The notes below the pieces were generated by a model. The model searched no databases. It saw only the letters and a program-made list of their open reading frames with translations, and had not been told where the DNA came from. This document shows, piece by piece, positions 47,201 through 57,994 of a stretch of 64,000 bases of DNA; the first letter of the stretch is position 1; each line of letters opens with the position of its first letter. The stretch comes from Sabethes cyaneus. Taxonomy: Eukaryota; Arthropoda; Insecta; Diptera; Culicidae. The translations under genes were made by a program, and so were the position numbers. Location of the stretch: contig NC_071354.1 of NCBI RefSeq assembly GCF_943734655.1, positions 163,867,142-163,931,141 on the forward strand, given 5' to 3'.

Positions 47201-47384
47201 CCTGTTGTATTTTTGCATTATAAGTATTTCGGTTACAATAACCGATGTACAAGTGGCTGTGAGACAAAGGCTCCCCGAGTAAGCTTCGCTACGAGTTAAG
47301 TTGAGTAGTTTTTTAGCTACTGTAGGATTAGGGTAGGTAAACTGTTTAAATGTTTAGTCTACAATCCTGTATTTGATTCCAACG

Positions 47385-48040
47385 GGATGCTTTCTTAACA
47401 GCATAATCGACGCGGGTAGCAGAATTACGTTTTTCATCCAAAATTGTTCCGAGCAGTTTTACTCCATTACTGAAGCTGACACTAATCAGTATAGGAGAAG
47501 TAATAGTACGTTTTTTCCACCTAGTGAATGCTAACGACTGGTTTTGTGGGGTTTATATTAAGCACGTCTCGTAAGCATCATAACACGGTGGTGTTTAGAG
47601 CTCCTTACAAATTATTCGATAATACTGCGTCAAACTTTCCTTTGACGATAAGTTCTACGTCGATGGCCTAAGCAATAGTCTCATAACCAACCTGCGGTAT
47701 CTTGTGAAGAAGTGCGTTGGCCACCAATATCGAAAGCAAGGTCGAGAATACTCCTTGCGGACACTTTGATTACCGAAATCGTTACCGGTGTTTCTCCCAA
47801 TGATGCAGTAATATTTGAAACGAAGGACGTGTCATCGAAAGCTCCTTCGATATCAACCAAAGCACAAAGTTTCGACTCGAGATATTTGAGTGGCTTTTCA
47901 ATTAACGTCACTACACAGTGCAGTGCGGTTTCCGAAGATTGACCGTTTTGGTATGTATGTTGATTTCCATGCAACAGAGAGCTCTTTAAAAATTTGTTGC
48001 AGATATCCGTGACTTTCTCACAGTGTTCTGTGAGCATTAA
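47385..48040 (-). pseudogene. Non-LTR RT fragment (LOA/R1/Jockey-like)
   Basis: The minus strand encodes HTYQNGQSSETALHCVV, then LVDIEGAFDDTSF, the RT region with the first catalytic aspartate (F-L-D-I-E-G-A-F-D in relatives, here V-D-I-E-G-A-F-D). After stops, decayed matches to the downstream thumb region appear in other frames (NINPTKPV near 47550, VKLLGTILDEK near 47450, and VDYAVKKA near 47410). The catalytic xADD box was not found. It is a 5'- and 3'-truncated relic of a different lineage from the RTE copies. Confidence 0.75.
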
Positions 48041-48044
48041 AGTC

Positions 48045-48420
48045 AGACTTATCCTTTAGAGACTTTTTGATGCCATAAACTGTGGCCCCATGACATCCTA
48101 CCGCCTTGGCAATCTAAAACAATTTCGATATTAACGTGAAAAATAGATAATATCGAGATTATATTTACCATTAATGATCAACTCAAAATCACAACTTGAT
48201 GAGGAGAAGTTGACGTGATTTTTCATGTCGAAAGGATGTGTTAATTATTTTGAGTGTACATTTACATTTTCCTAAACAAGAATTGTATACCTTGTTCGAT
48301 CGAATTTCTAGAAGACTGTATAATACTGTATATGTAGAGGCCTGAGCTCCCGCAAAAGATTCTCGTTTGACTAATAATCTGCACTGAATTTTTTGGAACG
48401 TCTTAGTAGAATACGCAACT
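48045..48420. other. No gene recognised
   Basis: A+T-rich intron sequence. Confidence 0.35.
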
Positions 48421-48424
48421 TGAA

Positions 48425-48620
48425 ATTAAAGAAAAAAGGAAAACTTTTTCCAAATTAAATTCCACTATTAATATTTATTCGCGACACAGAAACACACACT
48501 GAAAACACTGAAACACGCGAAAACAGATACTGATAAAACCTGTAAGTCGCAGGCGAAATCATATCTGTCGCGAAAAAATAATAATAGTGGAATTTAATGT
48601 TTTCTTCTTGTCTTTAATTT
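48425..48620. mobile_element. Foldback MITE, family C copy 2
   Basis: Inverted arms GGAAAACTTTTTCCAAATTA and TGGAATTTAATGTTTTCTTC surround a centre with ACCTGTAAGTCGCAGGCG. It is the same family as 31385-31575, with an extra run of CTGAAACAC-type sequence in the centre. Confidence 0.75.
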
Positions 48621-48624
48621 CAAA

Positions 48625-50115
48625 TAATCTGGAGCTGCGGACTGAAAAGCCCGAGCTATTACGGCCAATTAAGGAATAGTGGTCGATTTTGAGACTAACT
48701 ATAAACTGAAGAAGTAGGATGAAAGTGAGGAGCAGCAGTCACGTGAAATGCAATTTGGAAAATTGTTCAATTTTTTGTTGTTTATCTACTTATAAATAGA
48801 CATTGCAAAAAAATGATGCATTATGGGCAGTAATCTGGAAAAACTTCGAGCAATGGGCTATAGTAAAAAGTAAGACTGAAAAATGGTTTTACAATAGGCA
48901 TAAAACTATAATACCCAACGAATTTCACAGTAAAAATGTAAGCGCGGATTTTTATTCTTTAAAGATTGTCATGTCCGAATTTATTCATGCTAAACTTTTA
49001 CTATTGCTCTATTTGGAATAAACATTGAAATAACATGTTATATAAAGTAATATCTTTCGCAAATGACTACTTTCACCAGTAAATGAATTACACTGCTGTT
49101 TTGTATCAATTGATGAAAATGTTAATTTGACAACGATGTATCCGATTCCGAGCGTTACAAAAATTTGCCTGATTACATCTTTCGACTATTTTTCTGTGAA
49201 TTGTCGTTTCAAATTTTGAATAACTCGTTCGTCATGCCAGTGCACAACATTCTAATTTAAAACCACATTGATTTACTAACCTCTATGTAATTCAATTAGA
49301 TATTTACAACACAATGAGTTCAGTTGATGCCCTTAAAGGATTGCGCCGTTTCAACAGACAATCGAAACTAATTAAAATGCAATTGATCGAAATTACAGCC
49401 AAAAATGGAAAACAGTATAATCACAAAAACAATCCAATTATTGTGCGAGCCGTCATTTTCCATCCGACACGAAAAAAAAGCCGACACCGATTGACCCACT
49501 ACAATTGGCCCAGTCCGTATATTGGCCGCGAAACAGAGCATTACCCGGGGTACTGATGGTTTTATCAGCACACGACCGGCGCGGCGTACCGCTTCATATC
49601 GACCACCGCCATCGAGCTGAGTGCACGCCACTAATAGCACCGGCCGCCATTGCATCGTTTTGCAACCGGGCATGACTGGTTGGTTGAACCTGCCGTTACT
49701 CCAAAACTTTAACGTGCACCAGTCATTATTGTTTGGGAATGAAAATGTTGTGATGCACTAATTATTCTGATGTAGTTTCATAGCTCAATTGTAGGACTAA
49801 TTATACAGACAATGAAGTTTTACAATGGGGTTGAATGTAAAATATTTCAATTATTTTAAAATATAAATCTGACCTATGACTAATTATCACCAAAACCCCT
49901 TAGCTTGAAAATATTTAAATAGTTGATAAAACAACACCAGCAACTGTACCGTAACATTATACTACACTGTCATCACAAAATAAAAAAAAACAATTCATAT
50001 ATTAGAAGTGCGCTCAATTTGGTCTTTGCTGAATGTCTGCTGACAGCGATAAATATACTAACGTCACGTTTTTCGCTCACCTTTGTATCTACGTTCATCT
50101 TGTTTTTTATTTGCA
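48625..50115. other. 3' end of the 10.4 kb intron, with a GC-rich island
   Basis: Mostly A+T-rich, but 49480-49700 is clearly GC-richer, contains no repeat seen elsewhere in the window and lies about 450 bases upstream of the exon at 50117. An 80-codon frame (49314-49556) partly overlaps it but shows no domain. Candidate intronic regulatory DNA or an unrecognised exon. Confidence 0.35.
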
Positions 50116-50116
50116 G

Positions 50117-50292
50117 TGATAATAGCTCTGATGGTACGGGTGGATGGCTTAAAAGCGACCTCGTTGATTTTTGGTCGCGGACCAGCCACCACGAGCACCT
50201 CAACCACCAGCACAACGCCGGCACCAGCGTCTGCATCGAGCACCACTGCCACCACCTCCACCACGACCGAGGAGGCATCAGAAGAGGAAGAG
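50117..50292 (+). CDS. Host gene, exon coding end of signal peptide and Thr/Ser-rich segment
   Basis: Acceptor TTTTTTATTTGCAG ends at 50116; donor GTGAGT starts at 50293. Completing the split codon with the G from 39699 gives V, then IIALMVRVDG, the hydrophobic core and likely cleavage site of a signal peptide. The mature chain begins near LKATSLIFGRGP. It is followed by a stretch almost entirely of Thr, Ser, Ala and Pro (about 30 residues, mucin-like and probably O-glycosylated) and then EEASEEEE. The exon ends exactly at a codon boundary (phase 0). Reading back through the acceptor would also give an ATG-started frame (from 50083), but the canonical splice signals and the fit with 39655-39699 favour splicing. 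The rest of the protein lies downstream, probably outside the window. Secreted or cuticle/peritrophic-type proteins have such linkers, but the identity is unknown. Confidence 0.7.
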
Positions 50293-51479
50293 GTGAGTGA
50301 CCACTATCGAAGCTTAATGGGCTTATCTGTTGCATTATTTATCTAATTACAAAGTGACTCGAAAAATCGTCGTTGTTTTGATATCTATTTGATATCTAGG
50401 ACAGGACTTGTCAACTTTGCTAATCTTAGATTCATTTTGCATTGGTTTTACAATGTTTTTACTGCGTAACGTTAGGTCGGCAAATGGGTTACCAAAAATA
50501 TTTTTTTTACGGTTGCAATTTATTCGCAGTTGATGAACAGCTATGAGTAACTGAGGGAGCATAAATTTATGTATAAAGGATGTCCCACATCAAATTGTAT
50601 CGCGGAAAACATGCTGTAGAAAATTACCTAGTTGACCGAACATTTTCAAACTTTCAGACAATAAAATTTAATACATTAGTAAGCTTTTGGCATATTTGTT
50701 TCATTCAACTTATGCTTAACTCCACTCATAAGGTTCTGTACAACATCTGGCTGCAGCTTCTTTTTTTACGGAAACCCATTTTTTCTTCATGTCTTCCTCA
50801 GATTTTGCCTCCTTGGGATGTTTCCGTAGTGCCTGCTTCATAATAGCCCAGTATTTTTCGGTATGCGGTATGGTTCGGTAGTTCCGTTACTTGGGGCGGG
50901 GGTTCATGTTCTTGGGTACGAGAGTTAAGCCCGTTGGCTACGTACCACTCCAGGATATGCTTTGAATAGTGGCACAAAGCTAGATCCGACCAGAAGATCG
51001 TAGGGCCCTCGTGTTGCTTCAGCATAGGAAGCAGCGTCGTCTGTAAACACTCCTTGAGATAGATCTGCCCGTTTACTATCTCGGTAGTCACGAACGGCGC
51101 ACTCCGTTTGCCACATGAGTAGATCATTTGCCAAATCATGTGTTTCTTGGCATACTTTGAAAGTTTCTGCTTTCTTATTTTCTCCGGAACATCAAACTTG
51201 TGCTGGGCGGCGAAGAACAGTACCTCTGGAAGCTGCCGGAAGCCTGCCTTGACGTAATGAGGCTTCGTCAGCATCTGAGTGTACAGTTTCCGGGCCCGTG
51301 ACTTCCCATCGTATTTCGCCGTTCGTCACGATTTCCAGCCTTCTGCACTTTGTGCGCATGCAGTCTCTCCCAGTCCTTGGCTCTCTGAACGAAAGACTTG
51401 GACATATTCAACTCTTTGGCCACATCCCTGACCAAAGCATTGGAATTCCGCTTAAACGCTTTCACGACACACTTGTGAT

Positions 51480-54405
51480 ACTTACTTACTTAATCAGCTC
51501 CAGGCCGTGGTTTCCTCTGCTGTACGAAGAAGTCGTCTCCATTCCACTCGGTCCATGGCCGCAATTCGCCAGCCACGTAGTCTACGTAGGGTCCGCAGGT
51601 CGCCTTCCACTTGATCGATCCATCTTGCTCGCTGCGCGCCCCGCCGTCTCGTTCCAGTCGGATCGTTATTGAGAACTTTTTTAACCGGGCAGTCATCCGA
51701 CATCCTCATGACATGCCCAGCCCATCGCAGGCGATTCATGGTTCATTCGCCTCCTCCACGTTCCGTCTTCCATCTGCACTCCGCCGTAGATGGTGCGCAA
51801 CACCTTCCGTTCGAAAACACTAAGGGCGCGTTGGTCCTCCACGAGCATAGTCCATGTCTCATGGCCGTAAAGGACCCTCCCCTTCACACCCTTCAAAGCG
51901 ATGTTGAACAACAAACATGAAAACCCATCACCTTGCCGTAACCCTCTTCGAGATCCAAAGAGCCTCGAGACTGCCCCTGATACTTGAACAACACATATTA
52001 CTCGATCCATCGTCGCCTTGACCAATCGCGTTAGTTTATCCGGAAATCCGTAGTAGTGCATAATCTGCCATAGCTGATCTCGATCGATCGTGTCGTACGC
52101 CGATTTGAAGTCGATGAATAAATGATGCGTGGGCACGTTGTATTCCCGACATTTCTGCAACACTTGCCGAAGCGCGAAAATCTGGTCCGTGGTGGCACGG
52201 GCACCCATGAATCCCGCTTGAGATTGCCCCACGAACTCCTTTGCAAATGGTGATAGTCGACGACATAAAAGTTGGGAGAGTACCTTGTAGGCGGCGTTCA
52301 ACAGTGTGATTGCGCGGTAATTGCAACAATCCAATTTGTCGCCCTTTTTGTAGATCGGACACACGATGCCTTCCGTCCACTCCTCCGGTAGTAGCTCATC
52401 CTCCCAAATCTTGACAATGACCCAGTGCAGCGCTCTAGCCAGTGCGTCGCCACCGTATTTCAGCAGCTCACCGGGTAGCTGATCAGCCCCAGCCGCTTTA
52501 TTGTTCTTCAGCCGACCGATCTCTTCTGCTACCTCCTGGAGATCAGGGGCTGGTATTCTGTCGTATTCTGCACGTGCTCCAAGATCTATTGCCATATCGT
52601 CACCTCCATGTTCAGCTACATCGCTGTTAAGGTGCTCGTCATAATACTGCTTCCACCTCTCGATCACCTCACGTTCGTTCGTGAGAAGATTACCGTCTGA
52701 GTCTCGACACATATCGGCCTGCGGCACATAGCCTTTGCGCGAACGGTTTAACTTCTCGTAGAACTTCCGTTTATCGTTGACACGGTACAGTTCTTCCATC
52801 GCCTCGCGATCTCGATCTTCCTGTTGGCGCTTTTTCCTCCGGAAGACCGAGTTTTGCCTGTTCCGTGCTTGTTTATATCGATCCACATTCGCCCTCGTAC
52901 GGTGTTGCAGCATTCTCGCACGTGCTGCATTCTTCTCCTGCACTAATTGCTCGCATTCGCCGTCGAACCAATCGTTTTTTCGGTTCGGATTCATTGTACC
53001 TAGTGCCGCTAGAGCAGTATGACGGTCTTAATGCCTTGCTAACCATCTTCAAGAGTTGCTGCGCCAAGTTGCTCTTCCGTTGGTAGCGCTGCTTCCAGCT
53101 GCCGCGCGTATTCCTGGGCAACTCCGGTGACTCGTAGCTGCTCGATGTTGGGTCGCGGCGTACGACTTCGACGCGTGTTATGCACCGTCGAGAGTTTTGA
53201 GCGCATGCAAACTGCAACTAGGAAATGATCCGAATCTATATTCGCACTGCGGTAGGTGCGAACGTTTATAACATCAGAGAAGAATTTATCGTCGATTAGA
53301 ATATGGTCAATTTGGTTTTCTATTCGTTGGTCTGGTGATCTCCAGGTGGCCTTGTGGATATCTTTGCGGGGGAAGAAGGTACTTCGGACTACCATACCGC
53401 GGGAAGCTGCAAAATTTACGCATCGTTGGCCGTTGTCGTTCGTTGCGGCATGCAGGCTGTTTGGCCCGATTACCAGTCTATATATAGCTTCCCTGCGCTG
53501 CCTACCTGCGCATTCATGTCACCGATGACGATTTTCACGTCCCGTCGCGGACAGCCATCATACACCTGCTACAGCTGCGCGTAGAACGCCTCCTTCTCGT
53601 CATCGGGTCTCCTTTCGTGTGGGTAATGCACATTGATGATACTGTAATTGAAGAAACGGCCCTTAATCCTACACTTGCACCTTGCGTTGATCGGTTGCCA
53701 ACCAATCACACGCTGGCGCATCTTTCCCAGTACTATAAAGCCTCGTTGGTGGTGCCACAGCTCTGGTAGAAAGTAGCCGCTCGTTGCCCGCTTTTCCATA
53801 CCTTCTGTCCTGTCCAGCAAAGTTCCTGCAGTGCTACGACTTCGAAGTTTTGGGGATGTAGTTCATCATATATTATCCTATCGCAACCCGGGAAGCCGAG
53901 CGATTTGCAATTCCATGTCCCGAGTTTCCAATCGTAGTCTTTATTTCGTCGCGTAGGTCGACGTCGATTGTTCCGATCCCTATTTTCTTCTTCGTTGTTG
54001 GTAACTTTTTGTTTTCCAGGGCGGCTTGTTGGGCCTGCCCCTAACCCCCTGTCTCGCCGGAGGACCATCGTGCACAGCACTGTTTAGAGTCCCTGCTGGC
54101 ATAAGGACGAGTATAATAATCAGCCGCCTCTAACATGGAGAACAGACGCTGTTTGAGCCGCACCTCCTTGGGGAACAGACGCTCATGTTTGACGAAGCAT
54201 TTCCTCTACCGCCATGCTATGGTTACCGCGCCAGTATTCGCGTCGCACCTCCTCACTTCGCTATTGTCAGATTGACAACATTGCCCAGGCTACGCCGCAT
54301 TTGGTATCATATGACTCGTGGAGGCGTGAGGCGGGAGCTTCTGAGGACCAGAGCTATGTTTGACGCTCCTTCCAGGTTGTCAACTCACCATTTGAAGCCC
54401 ACACG
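51480..54405 (-). mobile_element. RTE-clade non-LTR retrotransposon, nearly full length
   Basis: The element is 2926 bases, inserted in the mariner. CTTGTGAT at 51472-51479 and 54406-54413 is the target duplication (extendable to 13 bases with one mismatch). The 3' end (minus strand) is TTAAGTAAGTAAGT, a TAAG tail like that of 5394-6286. The 5' end carries about 325 bases of leader before the ORF. The typical RTE plan (one ORF with endonuclease then RT, very short 3' UTR) is present. Confidence 0.92.
51494..54080 (-). pseudogene. RTE endonuclease/reverse transcriptase, FADD box deleted
   Basis: N-terminal APE-type endonuclease: LGTWNCKSLGFPGC, then VVALQELCWTG (catalytic E), INVHYPHE, DVKIVIGDMNAQVG, RIENQIDHILID and DSDHFLVAV. 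Two frame changes lie between 53400 and 53800. The linker and RT region (52994-51693) is open: AAYKVLSQLLCRRLSPF, QAGFMGARATTDQIFALRQ, the first RT aspartate in LFIDFKSAYDTID, and RRGLRQGDGFSCLLFNIAL. It then jumps to GRVLYGHETWTML; about 170-180 residues including FADD and YLGSLVT are deleted. A second small deletion after RRMNHE shifts frame to RLRWAGHVMRMSDDCP and GAQRARWIDQVE, ending near 51494. The element could still encode a nuclease-like N-terminus but not an active RT. Confidence 0.9.
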
Positions 54406-54739
54406 CTTGTGATCCTGATCGCTAATAGAACATCCATTCTGATCGCATTTCTTCTATCGTTCGATGCTCAGTAACGTTTAATCACACGATTCCGAGTTGT
54501 ATTCCGATGTCCCGATGAGAGAGTTGAGGATTTTCCAGGTGCATGCGCAAAATTAATTCGCGTCGTTCCTTTTCGGATGACGCCATTCTTTCCAATTTTC
54601 GCAAAACTGACAGCGATAAAAATACAGTGTAAACAATACACTCGAAACTACTACTACCCAAATTTGCAAAAGAAAATACCCAATGGATAATTTTCTGCAG
54701 TGTCGTTTTCCGTAATGCAATTGTTTGTGAGCACCCTTT

Positions 54740-57025
54740 ATTGCCCTTTACATCCGTTTGCCCTTACCATGCCCATTACCGCTTACGAATTCTGTGTACA
54801 TTAAACAAAAGGCCACGTTCCGGAAATAAGTTAATACCGAGATATACTAGTTTTTAAGTCTACAAAGACCATTTAGTTTTGGTAAGTTCTGAACAACTCA
54901 GGATAGGGTAAAATTTCAAATTGGGCTAAAACCACGAGGCGTAACAAAAACAAGAGAAGCTTGTTATACCACTAAGGCAGCAATCAATCAATCTTTTAAA
55001 CACAGTACAGAAACCGCACAAATATAATTTCATTTTTGTGGTGTAAATTGTGAAGCATTTAGTTATTTTACATAACTCTCTAAACACGTCGAGTCCACTC
55101 ACGGCCGGTGTCGTCATTGGTCTAACACGAGTTAGTTTGCTAGTGTTAACCTAAGACGGTGATGTACATTTTTTTGCACGCCACGCTAAAAAAGTGCAGT
55201 GAATATACATACACCTACGAAGTGAGTTGCAGTTGACCGGCACTCCTACTTGAATTTTGTCGGGAATGGGCCAGACCTCTGTAATGATATACAATTAATT
55301 TATCACACGTTAACACAAAGGGTCAAATTACCGGGTAAAAATTGGGTCATGATGGTGGTCACATAAAAAAACAATGCTTTATTTATGGAATGTAGTCCAT
55401 GGTTCTCTGAGGTGATCGAATTGGTCACAATTATGTAATATGTTCGCCACTAAATGTAATGATGATGCGACTTGCAATTGTGCTAACTTCCTCGCTCATT
55501 TCTTGAAAGTATAAAGAAATCATTCAAATCACGGCAATTTGATATAAGACAAAATGCTTGAAAAAGAAAATCGGGTTTAAAAGCAATTTAAAAGCTGGTT
55601 CTGTGCTCATATTTCTGATAAAACCAATACCGAACTTTATAAAAAAAATACCTAAAAATATTAACGGTCAATTAAACAGAAACTTTCCTTCGAGTATAAC
55701 TCTAAACGATTCCTAGAAATTTCTCATAATAACATCGAATTATAAAAACTAGATTATCAACGGATCTTTGTTGAAGATTCTTGCTAAACACAATTGACGA
55801 TAAATCAGACTTTTCGGTTCCTTTACGTTTTCGACTTCAAAGGAAAGCCACAGTCGAGTTTTACTTGTTTGCTTTGCATTCTAATGGCCTACTTACTTAG
55901 GTTTTTGCATAACAGCCAGTAGGATGTCGATGAACCGTCTGCGGAGCGGTCGGTTATCTTTAGTTCTTTATCAGAAGCAGGAAAAACGTAAGTAATAAAA
56001 AGAAGTGTCAACCATCGTCAGCAATCGACACCGCAGTTTGCAGTTCTCTTTTATTATGTCTGACCTTGCGATCGCTTCCAAAAAAGTTTTAAGAGTTATA
56101 ATTTATGTCACTTTTTACTTGGTTTTGCCTCACTGTACGCCAATGAACTCCACTTTTGCGTCCTACTGAGTGAGTGCTTCGGGATGAAATATGACACCGC
56201 GCATCATTCATTCATTCATAATCATCACATAAAGGATGGACCATCTTACGTTTGTACCATCTTCTTACGTTGCGATTATCGCCACTTAATACAACATGAA
56301 ATTATCGCCATAAAAAACATGCATTTATTCGTCGAGGTCGAAATTAAGTATTTGCATTTCCAAAGTGACCCAAACCATAGGGCAACGGTGCATCCTAAAG
56401 TACGTGCAAAAACCAGTTTCCACAACCTGTTCAGCTCCACCAACAGTATCTTGGTTTCAGTTGAAGCGCTTCGACAGCACAACGTGGGAATTCAGTGGGT
56501 CGTAGGGCAACTCCTGCCGGTGCGAGAAGGTCATTACGGTTGCTACCGGTTACATCATTCCACCACCATACTGGTATTGCGACTTTACATATGATGCTTA
56601 CTGATGGTAATTGGCAAGATATTGATTACATTGTGGTTTTTCGAGGTTATGTCATTGTCTAGACGGCTGGATAAGCACGGATTTTTTCAATTATCTTTTT
56701 TTGTAGACTAGGACGATTACTAGAGTTTTTGCTGAAATTGAATTGAAATTGAAATTTACGTTTTGAGCTCATTTAACCGCATGAAGGCAGTAATGAGTAA
56801 ATCCATTTCTATATTGCTTCAGTGAAAAAAATGTTTCTGTTTTCACAAGTCAATTGACCGTTTCGATTCAGGACTAATTTTTAAAAAAGACGTTTGACGT
56901 GTGAAAAGACATGAAAAACGCGTAAAAGGCACTTCAAAGCTACAATAATTTTCAAATTATCTCGAAAATGGTTTACTTATTTACTTCTAACAGCATAACC
57001 GTATGCGTCGTCAAATCGCAATACT
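54740..57025. other. No gene recognised
   Basis: A+T-rich. A 136-codon plus-strand frame at 56184-56594 has no recognisable domain, and its composition is not convincingly coding. Confidence 0.35.
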
Positions 57026-57029
57026 ATTC

Positions 57030-57990
57030 CTAGTGCTAGTTGAGTTGTTGAAGAGAACAGATTTCCATGCACAATCGTCTGACACCCTTTCACAACCTGG
57101 CCGGCTCACAGTAGTCTCCCAGCTTTCACCAGGTGTACGATGAGAATCTCTCCAGTCGGTGCCTGCAACACTTGGTTCATACACCTACGCCACTCGCCAC
57201 TCGCCACTCTCCGTTTGTACTCCACCAAAAGTAGTCCGCAACATCTTTTGTTCAAATACGGCTAGTGCACGCATGTCTTCCGTAAGCAAAGTTGCTATCT
57301 CAAGCCCGTAAAGAACCGGTCTGATTAGCGTTTTGTACATCGTCAGCTTTGTGCGGCGGCTTCCAGCTTGAATGCGTCGTTTAATCACCTTACTCGTATT
57401 ATTGCCGACGGTAGCCAGAGATCCCAAATACACGGGCTCATCTACCACTTCCAGTACATCGCCGTCAAAAGTCATTGTCCGTTGGAGGCGAACAAAACCT
57501 CTTCCTCTGGAGCCTTCGACGCATTGATTTATAACCCAGTCCTCCTAGCCTCCGTTTTTGGTCGGGCGTAGATTGCCTCCGCCGTTCCAAGGTTTCTAGT
57601 AATAAAGTCGAGGTCGTCTGCGAAGGCTAGGAATTTGCTACCCACATCATCAATAGCTATGTTGAATAACTTACAGGCTAGTCCATCTCCTTGCTGCAAC
57701 CCTCTGCGCGTTTCGAAAGGAATCGACAGTCTCCCCGAAACACACACGTAACACATCACTCGTTCTAAAGTAGCTTTGATCAGCCGCCGTCTGTTTGTCC
57801 GGAATCCATTCTCGTGCATTATCTGCCATAGCTGTTTGCGCTCGACTGTATCGTACGCTGTCCTGAAATCTGCGAAATATGCGTGGGCAAGACATTTCTG
57901 AAAGATTTATTAGAGGGTAAAAATTTGATCCGTAGTAGCACGGGCCTCCATAAAGCCTACCAGATACTGCCCTGCGAATTCCCTTGCTAT
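57030..57990 (-). pseudogene. RTE-clade RT fragment, second lineage
   Basis: Reading on the minus strand: FADFRTAYDTVERKQLW (first RT aspartate), GFRTNRRRLIKATLERVM, RRGLQQGDGLACKLFNIAID, then FLAFADDLDFITRNLG with an intact FADD box near 57610. After a frameshift come EVVDEPVYLGSLATVGNNTS, TLIRPVLYGLE and FEQKMLRTTFGGVQTESGEW, with decayed C-terminal matches (HLVKAGRL, FSSTTQ) to about 57030. The left boundary near 57990 is a 5' truncation. It differs substantially from the copies at 5394 and 51480, so at least two RTE lineages are present. Confidence 0.85.
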
Positions 57991-57994
57991 TGGG

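Larger units (their letters stand above)
45817..47309 (+). mobile_element. Helitron-like element, copy 3, with helicase remnant
   Basis: It starts A|TCTAAAAGTGAGCGTG, nearly the same as copy 2, followed by a TATGTTTGTATG microsatellite. Four to five tandem units follow with CTTGGCACACATGTTCCTTG (about 45907, 46024, 46145 and 46290). The 3' part shares GATGTACAAGTGGCTG and CCCCGAGTAAGCTTCG with copy 2; the final CTAG is mutated (GAGTAG near 47309). It contains a Pif1-type helicase fragment. Confidence 0.75.
50695..54586 (-). pseudogene. ITmD37E-like transposase, interrupted
   Basis: The start ATG is at 54586: MASSEKERRELILRMHLE, then NPQLSHRDIGIQLGIV, an N-terminal helix-turn-helix. After a stop and the RTE insertion (51480-54405) the frame resumes with MKAFKRNSNALVRDVAKELN and SKSFVQRAKDWERLH. 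A gap removes the first catalytic aspartate motif: the sequence runs on from KPHYVKAGFRQL, while copy 1 has DETYFKADFRQL. The second aspartate is in FWSDLALCHYSKHILEW. After a frameshift TEKYWAIMKQALRKHPKEAK preserves the third catalytic residue (E). Several frameshifts and the loss of the DET motif make it inactive even without the RTE. Confidence 0.85.
50576..54738 (-). mobile_element. ITmD37E-like mariner copy 3, split by an RTE insertion
   Basis: The terminal repeats AAGGATGTCCCACATCAAAT (50576) and the inverse of AAGGGTGCTCAC (ending 54738) are flanked by TA. Removing the RTE copy and its duplicated target leaves about 1.23 kb, a normal size for the family. It is the most complete of the three copies in the window and shows the empty site for the MITE in copy 2. 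Confidence 0.9.

Noticed and set aside
49973..50335. Minus-strand frame opposite the Thr-rich exon
   Set aside because: A shadow of the repetitive ACC/AGC codons on the plus strand.
50083..50346. Reading the Thr-rich protein as a single-exon gene starting MYLRSSCFLFA
   Set aside because: The 5' part crosses a canonical acceptor and the 3' part crosses a canonical donor. The spliced form with exon 39655-39699 gives a better signal peptide.
56184..56594. 136-codon frame
   Set aside because: No recognisable motif and low-complexity start; stop-free by chance is plausible at this length.
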